Source of the DNA: Tubulanus polymorphus
Lineage: Eukaryota > Nemertea > Palaeonemertea > Tubulaniformes > Tubulanidae
Reading direction: 5' to 3'
Assembly (NCBI RefSeq): GCF_964204645.1
Contig: NC_134034.1
Location: 1,052,001-1,116,000 of the forward strand
Length of the DNA: 64,000 nt
Shown here: one piece after another, positions 10,028 to 20,517 of the stretch
Numbering within the stretch: position 1 is the first letter of the stretch
Layout of the letters: each line of letters opens with the position of its first letter
Program-made: the position numbers and the translations under genes
Notes under the pieces: generated by a model
What the model was told of the DNA's origin: nothing
Databases searched by the model: none
The model's input: only the letters and a program-made list of their open reading frames with translations

Positions 10028-13000
10028 ATGCACGATAACGGCGACGATTATTTCGATAAACTGGTGCTGGAGAGACGGGCGAGACTGACGAGGATTCTCA
10101 ACCCAATGGAATCGTTAATTACACGCGTGCAGAGCGTGCTGGTTTGGGAAAAACCCTGGATCAGTACAACTGCGTTAATTGCAGCGAATATTCTGTTTTG
10201 GTAAGTAGTAAGTGACTGTTCCCTTTACTTGTAAGTCCTCTTGCTCGTAAATATCGATTAAAGTTTTGGAATCACCCCCTGAATTGTGTCGTGTTGGTTA
10301 TTGATTTCTTGCACACAGAAATTAGGTCAAATCAATAATCTAATTTAATTCCTGCACTGAAGTGAAGTAGGCCTAGTTGTTAATTACTAACCAAGACAGT
10401 TAATTGACCTAGTTGATTAATTGGCTCAATTTTCTTATTCAATTAAAGTTTGAGTTTGGAATTTCTTTTTGTTTTCATTGCAGGCAGGCGCCTAGCAAAT
10501 TGTGCTGTAGTTTTAGGTCCCTTTTGACATGAAAAATGTTAAGTTTATTACCCCAAAGTACCTAATTGATTTTTGTTCCCTTACCCTCCGTGCTATGCAG
10601 AAATTGAGCTGAAATTTATTTGAGGGTAGGGTTATGAAAGTGCAATAAATAGGGCCCATGTTTGGTATATCAGATTTTTCAGGGGCATATTTTCCTGATG
10701 ATGCATTTTGTAATTTCAAAAATTGTGTCTCGTTTTTTTCCTAGGATAATTACGCATACAAGCTACAGATTTGTGTATATAATGTGTATGACAGCTTTAA
10801 TATTGATCATCTCGGAAACTTGGAAAAAACGAATCTGGCCAGAAATTAAAGGTATAGTAACCTTTTTGATAGTCTTTTCTTTCTCTTTGTCTTTTCTCTT
10901 GTTTTTTCATTAATTGGTGTTTGCTGTAGCGGCCTTCTGGCTTTTACTTGACCCTCATCAAAAAGCCTTCTCAATTTGATTCTGGGCTCGTAATTCTTTC
11001 AGAGCTGCCGACTGTTCCTGATTTTCTATAATATCGTGTTTCTATTTTCCCCCGAAAAATAATGATTCGATTTTTTTTTATGCATCTAGAAATATGAAAA
11101 ATGTTATCGGGGCCATAACTGATTAATTTGAACAATTTCTTTCTTCACTCTGAAAATCAGCCACCCCTTAAGAAATGAGGAGAGAATCCCACAATGATAA
11201 TTAAAAAAAAAAAATGTCTGCTCTGCCCCTATCAGAGTGGATGTCAATATTCTATCAACGCTGATAATTGCTTTGTGAAAATGGAAGATTAGATGGAAGA
11301 GACAGTAGATTTAAACCAAATTTAGCTTCATTATCTGTTTTTTTTTGGGGAGGGGGGGAATCGAAAGCCTCGGCACTTCAACAGCCATGATGTCATTAAC
11401 AATGAATGCAGCCCTATAAATATGCAGAACACTATGTCTTTATATTTTACTGTTTTCCTCATCATTTAGGAGAATTAGGAAAGTGTTAATTATTGGTTTC
11501 TTTTGTGGTTGCGACCATAGAATGACGTGGTGTAAGGAAATCATTGAATAGAGTTCACTGAATACAAGCTATTATTCTATATAATATTGAAACAGCTGTG
11601 ATCAGCTGTGAATCAGGAGTACTACTAAATAATAGTGACGTTTGAAATATGCGCAGTTCTTATTCAACTCCGCAGTGCAGAATTTCATTTCATTCATACC
11701 AGGGACCTGTTATTCAGTCACAGCCTTCAGTTAGCCAATCAGTCTGTCCTTCAGCTAAATGTTAATTCAACGTTTTGACTATATCCTAATAGTCATCTTC
11801 AGGAATACTGTATTCCTTGAGCTAGTGTAGTTTATTCAACGTTTCGACTATATCCTAATAGTCATCTTCAGGAATACTGTATTCCTTGAGCTAGTGTAGT
11901 TTATTCAACGTTTCGACTATATCCTAATAGTCATCTTCAGGAATACTGTATTCCTTGAGCTAGTGTAGTTTATTCAACGTTTCGACTATATCCTAATAGT
12001 CATCTTCAGGAATACTGTATTCCTTGAGCTAGTGTAGTTTATTCAACGTTTCGACTATATCCTAATAGTCATCTTCAGGAATACTGTATTCCTTGAGCTA
12101 GTGTAGTTTATTCAACGTTTCGACTATATCCTAATAGTCATCTTCAGGAATACTGTATTCCTTGAGCTAGTGTAGTTTATTCAACGTTTCGACTATATCC
12201 TAATAGTCATCTTCAGGAATACTGTATTCCTTGAGCTAGTGTAGTTTATTCAACGTTTCGACTATATCCTAATAGTCATCTTCAGGAATACTGTATTCCT
12301 TGAGCTAGTGTAGTTTATTCAACGTTTCGACTATATCCTAATAGACATCTTCAGGAATACTGTATTCCTTGAGCTAGTGTAGTTTATTCGACGTTTCGAC
12401 TATATCCTAATAGTCATCTTCAGGAATACTGTATTCCTTGAGCTAGTGTAGTTTATTCAACGTTTCGACTATATCCTAATAGTCATCTTCAGGAATACTG
12501 TATTCCTTGAGCTAGTGTAGTTTATTCAACGTTTCGACTATATCCTAATAGTCATCTTCAGGAATACTGTATTCCTTGAGCTAGTGTAGTTTATTCAACG
12601 TTTCGACTATATCCTAATAGACATCTTCAGGAATACTGTATTCCTTGAGCTAGTGTAGTTTATTCGACGTTTCAACTATATCCTGATAATCATCTTCAGG
12701 AATACTATGAAATATGATAGGTCAAAAATCCCCTACCCTGAATTCATTCAACTTTACAATAACATTAAGTACATACAACTCGAAGAGAAGCTGAACTCGA
12801 TATTTTCAATGTTTGTATTCTATTTTTTACTACGGGCGCGAACAAGCAACAGCAGCAGGATCTCAGAAATATCTCGCCCTCCGCTGCGCGAGAAGCATTC
12901 CTATATCATCTTATATCCCACGAGCTCAACAGTCTATTTTACACAGTTACTGCGCGCGAGTTATCTATTATCATTTTGCTCACATTATCGTACGCTCTGG

Positions 13001-16000
13001 TTTAATTCCCCTTTTGCGAAATTGATTTCCACATTTTCCGAATCAAAGCTTGAAAGTTCGGCTATAGGGGTATAGATATATTTCTGTTTCAAATGTAATC
13101 AAATAATCTAAAACTTGAAATCAGGAGGAATTCTCACTTTCTTTTTTTTCGTTGACAGTTCCGACTCCGGAAGATGAAGATAAAGAAGGGTAAGTTATTT
13201 CTTATTTTGATTATTTTGAATTCTGGCCATTCGATTTAGGGTTGTAAAATCACTTAACGGTTTCAGTGAAAAGTACTTTAAGTAATTGAAGTCACACGTT
13301 GGCTATTAGCCAGTAGGTATGCAGGTGACAATTACATATACTCATATTAATCTAGTGCATCAGAACTTACATATTTCACTGGAATTAAGGAGTTTAACTT
13401 GTGTGAGGACAATTTAGAGCTGGGTTAATCTATAGTTGTGAAACCGGGTTGGCAGTTCTGGATCCAGTTCTACAGTTCTGGACCCTGATCTACTGTTCAG
13501 GACTCAGTTCCACAGTTCTGGATCCAGTTCCACAGTCTGGACTCAGTTCCACAGTTCTGGATCCAGTTCCACAGTTCTGGATCCAGTTCTACAGTTCTGG
13601 ACCCTGATCTACTGTTCAGGACTCAGTTCCACAGTTCTGGATCCAGTTCCACAGTCTGGACTCAGTTGCACAGTTCTGGGTCCAGTTCCACAGTTCTGGA
13701 TCCAGTTCCACAGTTCTGGACTCAGTTCCACAGTTCTGGATCCAGTTCCACAGTTCTGGACTCAGTTCCACAGTTCTGGATCCAGTTCCACAGTTCTGGA
13801 TCCAGTTCTACAGTTCTGGACTCAGTTCCACAGTTCTGGATCCAGTTGCACAGTTCTGGATCCAGTTGCACTTTTCTGGACTCAGTTCAACAGTTCTGGA
13901 CTCAGTTCCACAGTTCTGGATCCAGTTCCACAGTTCTGGATCCAGTTCCACAGTCTGGACTCAGTTGCACAGTTCTGGGTCCAGTTCTACAGTTCAGGAA
14001 TCAAGTTCCACAGTTCTAGATCCAGTTCTACAGGTCTGGACTGAAGTGACAGTTCTGGACTGAAGTTCCACATTCCTGGACCCACTTCCACAGTTTTCGA
14101 TACAGTTCCACAGTTCTGGATTCAAGTTCCACAGTCTAGGGCTGCAGATTTATTGTTTATTTCTAGTTGGACGGCTGTTCACCCGAGATTGATGTCAGTT
14201 CCCGAGTTATGTCACTATATCGCTGAGCTATGGACCACCGGAACGATGCTGTTTAACGATTTCTGGAAATACAGACGTGAACACCCGGCTAAGGTGCGTA
14301 CGGCGGGTGTCATCAGTTTTCACTCAGATATCCGCAGTTATTTTCCTATAGATATTCAATTCAGGCTCAGTGTGTTAGCACCAGCTTAAAACCCTCTCAG
14401 TGTTGACTAATTAATACTCGAAAGTGCTGCAGATGATTTGAAATCGTTAAAAACTCAACCACAGAGTATTGTTTAACGGGGATACTAGTGCATCTACACC
14501 ACAGCGCGGTGTACTATCAGTTACAGGGTGTCATTAATACATCATGGTGCGATGTAATAGCTAGTGTTGTTTAACGGGGATACTAGTGGGTCTACACCAC
14601 AGCGCGGTGTACTGTTAGTTACAGGCTGTCATCAATACATCATGGTGCGATGTAATAGCTAGTGTTGTTTAACAGGGATACTAGTGCGTCTACACCACAG
14701 CGCGGTGTACTGTTAGTTACAGGCTGTCATCAATACATCATGGTGCGATGTAATAGCTAGTATTGTTTAACGGGGATACTAGTGCGTCTACACCACAGCG
14801 CAGTGTACTGTTAGTTACAGGGTGTCATCAATACATCATGGTGCGATGTAATAGCTAGTGTTGTTTAACGGGGATATTAGTGCGTCTACACCACAGCGCG
14901 GTGTACTGTTAGTTACAGGGTGTCATCAATACATCATGGTGCGATGTAATAGCTAGTGTTGTTTAACGGGGATACTAGTGCGTCTACACCACAGCGCGGT
15001 GTACTGTTAGTCACAGGGTGTCATCAATACATCATGGTGCGATGTAATAGCCAGTGTTGTTCAACGGGGATATTAGTGCGTCTACACCACAGCGCGGTGT
15101 ACTGTTAGTTACAGGGTGTCATTAATACATCATGGTGCGATGTAATAGCTAGTGTTGTTTAACGGGGATAATAGTGCGTCTACACCACATCGCGGTGTAC
15201 TGTCAGTTACAGGGTGTCATTAATACATCATGGTGCGATGTAATAGCTAGTGTTGTTTAACGGGGATACTAGTGCGTCTACACCACAGCGCGGTGTACTA
15301 TCAGTTACAGGGTATCATCAATACACCGTGATGCTGTGTAATAGCTAAGTGTGTCACCGATTTATACACCGCACTGCGGTGTAGACGCACTGTAAAAGTT
15401 TGAATAAATGTAAAATGGTTTGAAAAAATGTTTGCGTCTAATTTCAGTTTTGCGTTTTGACTTCAATCGGTTTTACAATATTAGCAGTTATCGGACATTT
15501 CATATCAGGAATAATGATCGCTTATATAACCAGTAAGTCGACATTGTCGCGTCGGTTTCTACGGTAATGTATTGAGTTTGTAGCTACGGTAACGACGGTA
15601 TCGCGTTTGTATTGTTGCAGTAATGAGTTTGTTGCTATGGCCGTGCGTCGCCTACAACAGTTTACTACATAAAATATATATGAAATTTGAGCCGATGTTG
15701 ATGCAGTTGGAATACAGTATGAAAATAAACAGACGGCGACACAGATCTACAAAGAGTATGTATTAGAGATGATGTCATAGGGGGATTTATAGAGGCAGAC
15801 ATCATTTCTAGAAGTGTCTATAGATCAAATAACTAGTTGGTAATTTGATGATGTCATAGGGGTATTTTATGGAGGCAGACATCTTTTCTAGAAGTGTCTA
15901 TAAATCAAATCAATGGTAGACAATTTGATGATGTCATAGGGGGATTTATGTAGGCAGACATCTTTTCTAGAAGTGCCTATAGATCAAATCAATGGTAGAC

Positions 16001-17815
16001 AATTTGATGATGTCATCGAGGGATTTATAGAGGCAGACATCTTTTCTAGAAGTGTCTATTAATCAAATCACTGGTAGATAATTTGATGATGTCATAGGGG
16101 GATTAATAGGGGCATACATCTTTTGTGTTTATAGATCACTAGTAAACAATTTGATGATGTCATAGGGGGATTTGTAAAGGCAGACATCTTTTCTGTTAGG
16201 GTCTATAGATCAAATCACTGGTAGACAATTTGATGATGGCATAAGAGGTATTCATGGAAAATGTTTTATTTTGTTTGTAGAGCGTTGTGGTGATGAGGTA
16301 GAGAAGGAGGATAGTAAGGATCACGTTGAGACCGATACGGACAGCGAACTCGGCGAGTTCTGTCCGTCGTCGATCAGCGCCGAGGCGACGGCCGCGTTAG
16401 CTCGAGCGATCACCGACAGCGAGGACGAACGAGCGTCGTCTAGATCGCAGTCTCCGGAGTTAGAACCGCGCGATGATGTCGTCAATGGTACGAGTTATAA
16501 TAGTTCAATCGATATGTTTTTACCGTCGACCGATTCGGCTAGTTTTCCCGGTACGTGTGGCGCCCTCTATTAATATACTACTAGCTCCACCTATTGCTTC
16601 TATAACGAGTACAACTACAGCAGGGTTCTTACGGATCAAGGAAATTCGAGTCTGCTTTGTAAATCAGGGAATAAAGTCGGGGAATTTGAAAAAGAGCTTT
16701 GTGCCGAATTTGGATTTATTAATCTGTAAGAACTCTGTACGACAGCATGTTGGTTTATGTTTTCTAACAAGGACAGAGGCGGTCCGGACCCTCGCCATCC
16801 CATTGAGGTTGCCCTTTCCGTCAAGCTGCACTTTGACACTCATCCTTTCAGAATTAACATCTCTTTAAATACTCAAATACTGACGGAGGGACCTCACTAG
16901 TGGACCTCAATAGGAGGGACCTCACTAGGACGGACCTCACTAGTGGGCCTCACTAGTGGACCTCAACAGGAGGGATGCTAGTGGACCTCAATAGGAGGGA
17001 CCTCACTATGACGGACCTCACCTGCTTTATCCCAAAAATGCCTTTTCTTTTCACCTGGACTCCAAATGTCCTAAATCCGCCTCTGGTATCGAATTCTCGG
17101 GTCACAAATTTACGTTCGGTATTTTCCAGATATCGAAAACGACACGGATTTGGAACCGTTTATGAGCGAGTTGGCGTTACCGTCGTACGACAGTTCAATC
17201 CTCGACGTCACAGACTCAACGCCGCCGGTTCAACAACAATTACTCGTTCCGAGAACTGTAACGCCACCTGGTGATAAAAAAGATAAAGACGGCAGCAGCA
17301 GTAGCATGCATTTTAAAGAGACACATTTCAAAGAATCGTCGTCCTCGGAGGACGACGCCGATGAGACGCTTATCGCCGGTTTGAATTTCCCCGATCTGGC
17401 CGATGTGCCGAGCGAAACCGGCGCGGCGACCGAAAAAGCGATAATGGCTGCCTCGTACGCTGGATCGGTCGTCTCAAAGACAATCGGCACGGTGATGACG
17501 GGCACGATTAGCGGAATTAGTAAGATAGGTGGCGCCGTCGTTGCTCAGGTTTCGAAAAAGTCGGATTCGGAAGTTCCGTCTGCTCTTGAGGCAGATCCGT
17601 CTGCCGGAGTTGCGGATCCGTCTGCCAGTGTTGCAGACCCGTCTGCCGGAGTCGTGGATCCGTCTGCCGGAGTCGTGGATCCGTCTGCCGGAGTTGTGGA
17701 TCCATCTGCCAGCGCGACAATAGGACACTCAAATACGGCTGATTCGGATTTAGCGGATTTCGAAGTTTTAGATCGCGACGAACTCGACACCGACTCGAAT
17801 ATTAATCAAAATTGA
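10028..17815 (+). CDS. RETREG: Reticulophagy regulator (RETREG/FAM134 family), ER-phagy receptor
   Basis: Eight exons: 10028-10200, 10745-10851, 13159-13189, 14167-14293, 15448-15532, 15621-15755, 16281-16550, 17130-17815. They total 1614 nt (537 codons plus stop) with consistent phases. The reticulon-homology domain is visible as VLVWEKPW plus a first hairpin (TTALIAANILFW...FVYIMCMTALILIIS), then ETWKKRIWPEIK, then VHPRLMSVPELCHYIAELW. A second hairpin follows (VLTSIGFTILAVIGH...IMSLLLWPCVAYN). The disordered tail has the family word AITDSE and, five residues before DRDELD, a LIR core DFEVL (17756-17770) flanked by acidic residues. Family members bend ER membrane and bind Atg8/LC3 to deliver ER to autophagosomes. 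Which vertebrate paralogue (1, 2 or 3) it matches best cannot be said; invertebrates usually have one. The tail also carries a DPSAGV repeat (17590-17715). Confidence 0.95.
10852..11766. other. First part of RETREG intron 2, no feature
   Basis: AT-rich with homopolymer runs (A10 near 11201, G-rich near 11350). No exon or transposon end recognised. Confidence 0.5.
11767..12712. repeat. 69-bp tandem satellite, ~13.7 copies, two hairpins per unit
   Basis: The unit begins TTCAACGTTTCGACTATATC and includes CTAATAGTCATCTTCAGGAA then TACTGTATTCCTTGAGCTAG. Copies are nearly identical, with a few shared variants (AGACATC, TTCGACG). On the minus strand each unit can form GGAATAC-A-GTATTCC and GACTAT-TAGGAT-ATAGTC hairpins flanking CTGAAGA and followed by GAAAC. 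Single diverged units occur near 26480 and 27185. Confidence 0.95.
12713..13158. other. End of RETREG intron 2, no recognised feature
   Basis: A GC-richer patch (12830-12960, with CGGGCGCGAAC and CTGCGCGAGAAG) stands out against AT-rich flanks. The ORF from 12707 overlaps it but lacks splice support inside the gene. I could not assign it to a transposon. Confidence 0.4.
13445..14140. repeat. ~20-bp minisatellite ACAGTTCTGGATCCAGTTCC in RETREG intron 3
   Basis: About 33 units alternate between GGATCCAGTTCC and GGACTCAGTTCC versions, with higher-order blocks repeated (13455-13600 resembles 13580-13680). The same core, in reverse orientation, forms arrays in RIF1 introns 22 (48780-48975) and 28 (61345-61556). 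Confidence 0.9.
14391..15412. repeat. 98-bp satellite that grew inside a MITE copy (RETREG intron 4)
   Basis: The left edge (AACCCTCTCAGTG...GACTAATTAATACTC) and right edge (CACCGATTTATACACCGCACTGCGGTGTAGACGCACTG) match the two ends of the piggyBac-type MITE in reverse orientation. Between them, the internal GTGCGTCTACACCACAGCGCGGTGTAC region plus flank is repeated about nine times at 98-bp intervals (starts near 14471, 14569, 14667). Confidence 0.85.
15756..16280 (+). repeat. RETREG intron 6 made of the ~79-nt family, antisense orientation
   Basis: The donor AAGA|GTATGTATTAGA runs straight into GATGATGTCATAGGGGGATTT. Six to seven units follow, ending about 25 nt before the acceptor TTTTGTTTGTAG. 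Relative to the gene the units are in the opposite orientation to those in CCDC47, RPL37A and most of RIF1. Confidence 0.9.
16551..17129. other. RETREG intron 7
   Basis: Contains a short degenerate repeat at 16880-17010 (GGACCTCACTAGTGGACCTC, about 8 partial copies). Nothing else recognised. Confidence 0.6.
17590..17715 (+). repeat. In-frame 21-nt repeat encoding DPSAGV(V/A)
   Basis: Inside the last RETREG exon the 21-nt unit GCGGATCCGTCTGCCGGAGT is repeated six to seven times, coding for ADPSAGV/VDPSAGV. The unit contains the exonic 7-mer CGTCTGC. A very similar DAPSA repeat is coded in RIF1 at 54277-54395. Confidence 0.9.
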
Positions 17816-19495
17816 TAAAACGAAAGCAAATGGGATGAATTCGACTTTGATGATGAAAAGAATATTTAACGTAAGTTAAGGCAGGCGTAGGTCGTTGATG
17901 TCAGTGCGACCATCTGCTTTTGCGACTGATTGGAAAATGTCGTACACCATCGCTGACCATTATTTTGTGACCAGTTTTGACAGATCGCTAGCAGTCACAA
18001 TTCGACCTACGTCCGCCTTCTAATACTTCACGAAAAACTCATATGTAACTCATTAGTTACAGCATCAAGAACTCACATCGGACTCATGAATCAGTGTGTG
18101 AATCACTCATATTGGACTTATGAGTTTGAGTGCAAAGAACTCACTCGGAACTCATGAGCTAGAGCATAAGAGCTCACATTGAATGCAAGATTTATCGTGT
18201 ATGGTACCAGTATATGACTCGCGTGGATCTCATGCTTTAGAGCATGAAGAACACTTATGGACTTCATGAGTTTGAGTATGAAGAACTCACGAGTTCAAGG
18301 GCGCATAAACAACTCAAATATGTTTTTAAACTCTGGGGCGGTTTTTGTGATAAAAGATATAACTAGTCTATGGATAGGTCTTACTATTACTCATTGATCT
18401 ATATAGAACGTTCCTGAAAAACGGTAGCCTTCATAAATCCCCCTATGACGGCATGAATTTTTTAAAGTTTTGAGTAATAGAAGCTTCCAGAGAGTTTGTC
18501 TGACTCCATAAATCCACCTAGAAATTGGGAGATTTTGAAAAAGCCATCATTTCGTGTAGGGTCTCTTTGATGATGTCACGGGGGAATTTATGGAGGCAGC
18601 CATCATTTCGCGAAGCGTCTATATCATTGGTGTTAGAGCTGCCGCAGTAATCAAATGATGGAAATAATCTGTAATCATTTTTCTCCGCTGGGCGACCGAG
18701 TCGTAACCTGCGGGCCCTTTAGTTGGATACATCCTTGGAAATATTCGCGCAAAAAAAACTAATAATCAGAGTAGGTTTTTTTTTTTCATCTTTAAACGTG
18801 AATTAAAAAAACGATTTTGTATTTCGTTTGGCTGTGATAGAAACGTGTTTTTTTTTTATTGTTCACCAACCTGTTAGGCGTGAAAATTTATTTTTAAAAA
18901 CTGCAAAATTTGTGATGTCAAAGGGGGAGGCTTCAATTTCTCTGGCCGAGGAATTTTTTATGCTACACTATTAAGAGTTATTTTATTACAAATATTATTC
19001 GAGATTTTATCATTATCATAAATTATAGTATAAAGGTTATTTAGCGGGTAATTAATGATTACCTAGTTAATTAACTGGCCATTGTTGATTGGTATAACTA
19101 ACGGTATTACATGTGCTAACATTCATGGGAACTATTTATATAGTGTATGAAAACCTAAGATGCTTTTTATAGGTTTTAGAACTGGGCTTAGACCGGTCTT
19201 ATACTCGAGTCCATTGTGAAACCGGTCGCAGTTCACGAACTAGCCTATTATAGTCTGAGGTTATAAGTCATGACCGCGTGCAATTAGGTCCCGATTTAAA
19301 CTTATCCCTCCCCTCGCTGTAGAGGTTATTGTAAAATTCCACTGTCTTAGTTTGTAGTATTTTTCACTGCACTTTTTCTGTATAACTTCATGAATCTAAT
19401 CGATATCAATGCTGTGAATAATTTTGGCTGAAATAAAAAATGAATTATTTATTTGAACACAGCTTTGTTCAGTTTTCTTGACGCTCAAACACTGT
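17816..19495. other. Intergenic, 3' of RETREG
   Basis: Holds a degenerate ACTCATGAGTT-type repeat (about 18045-18310) and two to three weak copies of the ~79-nt family near 18420-18610, in both orientations. It also holds A/T-rich filler and a possible AATAAA near 19433. No gene seen. Confidence 0.55.
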
Positions 19496-19780
19496 TTCAG
19501 TGGAACCTCGATGATACCGCTTACAACAAACTTCACGAAACTAAAAAACTTTATAACCGATAGTTCTATGAAGAACTTTTTATTTAGTTCTATCAAAAAT
19601 GATGAATGTTCGGTTCTATCTACAGTAGAACCTCGCTACATTATCAATGAACTTCAAGGACCAGAAAATCTGTTTGTTACATCCATCATCAAATTGTTAA
19701 ACTTTTCCTATTTGAGATGAAATTTTAGGTTTGTACAATGGATTGATCTGTTACTAGAGGTTCTTGTAGCAGAGGTATGA
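19496..19780. mobile_element. Fragments with pogo/Tigger-like termini
   Basis: CAGTGGAACCTCGATGATACCG (from about 19498) and ACAGTAGAACCTCGCTACATTATC (about 19621) resemble the ends of Tc1/pogo-type elements. An inverted AGAGGTTCTTGTAGC lies near 19757. No transposase seen. Boundaries are approximate. Confidence 0.35.
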
Positions 19781-20024
19781 CATGTCGGTTCCAATTTGTC
19801 AATACAGAGGGCGACGGTAGTAGATTAAAGAGGAATAGTTCGGATTTGCCACTGGAATCGAGACGAGTACGGTGGATCTTCCAGACGAGGTTCCACCGTG
19901 GATAGTTCTGAAGGCAATCCTAGGTCAAACTCAATCCTCATTATTCGTTGTGCAGACTTGAAAATCCACAGAAAGAATCAACTATTGAATAAAACTCCAC
20001 AAGATGACGAATAACTGCCAGCCT

Positions 20025-20440
20025 GGAGTCGTAGGCCCCAGCGAGTCCTCAATCCTCATAATTGTCCAGACTACAAGAAAATCCTCACATCATCGAATGG
20101 AATAAACCACAATATAAAATGCTACATGTTGTAATATGTAGGTCGTAGAGAGTCCTCAATCCTCGTTAAGCCGGTCAGACTACAAGAAAATCCTCACATC
20201 ATCGAATGGAATAAACCACAATATAAAATGCTACATGTTGTAACATGTAGGTCGTAGAGAGTCCTCAATCCTCGTTAAGCCGGTCAGACTACAAGAAAAT
20301 CCTCACATCATCGAATGGAATAAACCACAATATAAAATGCTACATGTTGTAACATGTAGGTCGTAGAGAGTCCTCAATCCTCGTTAAGCCGGTCAGACAA
20401 CAAGAAATTCCTCACATCATCAAAAAGAATAAACGCTGAA
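20025..20440. repeat. 109-bp tandem repeat, ~3.7 copies
   Basis: The unit starts GTCGTAGAGAGTCCTCAATC and includes GAATGGAATAAACCACAATA and CTACATGTTGTAACATGTAG. Starts at 20142, 20251 and 20360 give the 109-bp period; the first unit is diverged. It lies 80 nt from the RPL37A stop, at the 3' side. Confidence 0.9.
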
Positions 20441-20476
20441 AGTTTTCAATCAAGTTGTTGTTGTTTTTTCTTGTTT

Positions 20477-20482
20477 TTTATT
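20477..20482 (-). promoter_or_regulatory. Polyadenylation signal of RPL37A
   Basis: AATAAA on the minus strand 36 nt past the RPL37A stop, the position expected for the short 3' UTR of a ribosomal protein gene. Confidence 0.6.
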
Positions 20483-20517
20483 TACAGAGCGGTCGTTATA
20501 TAAATATCGTTACTTAT

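Noticed and set aside
12707-13075. 122-codon ORF in RETREG intron 2
   Set aside because: Lies between array and exon 3 with no donor/acceptor use and no family resemblance. Kept only as a composition anomaly.
13666-14063. ORFs of [11 protein letters not shown] repeats
   Set aside because: Translation of the 20-bp minisatellite, with no splice context and inside RETREG intron 3.
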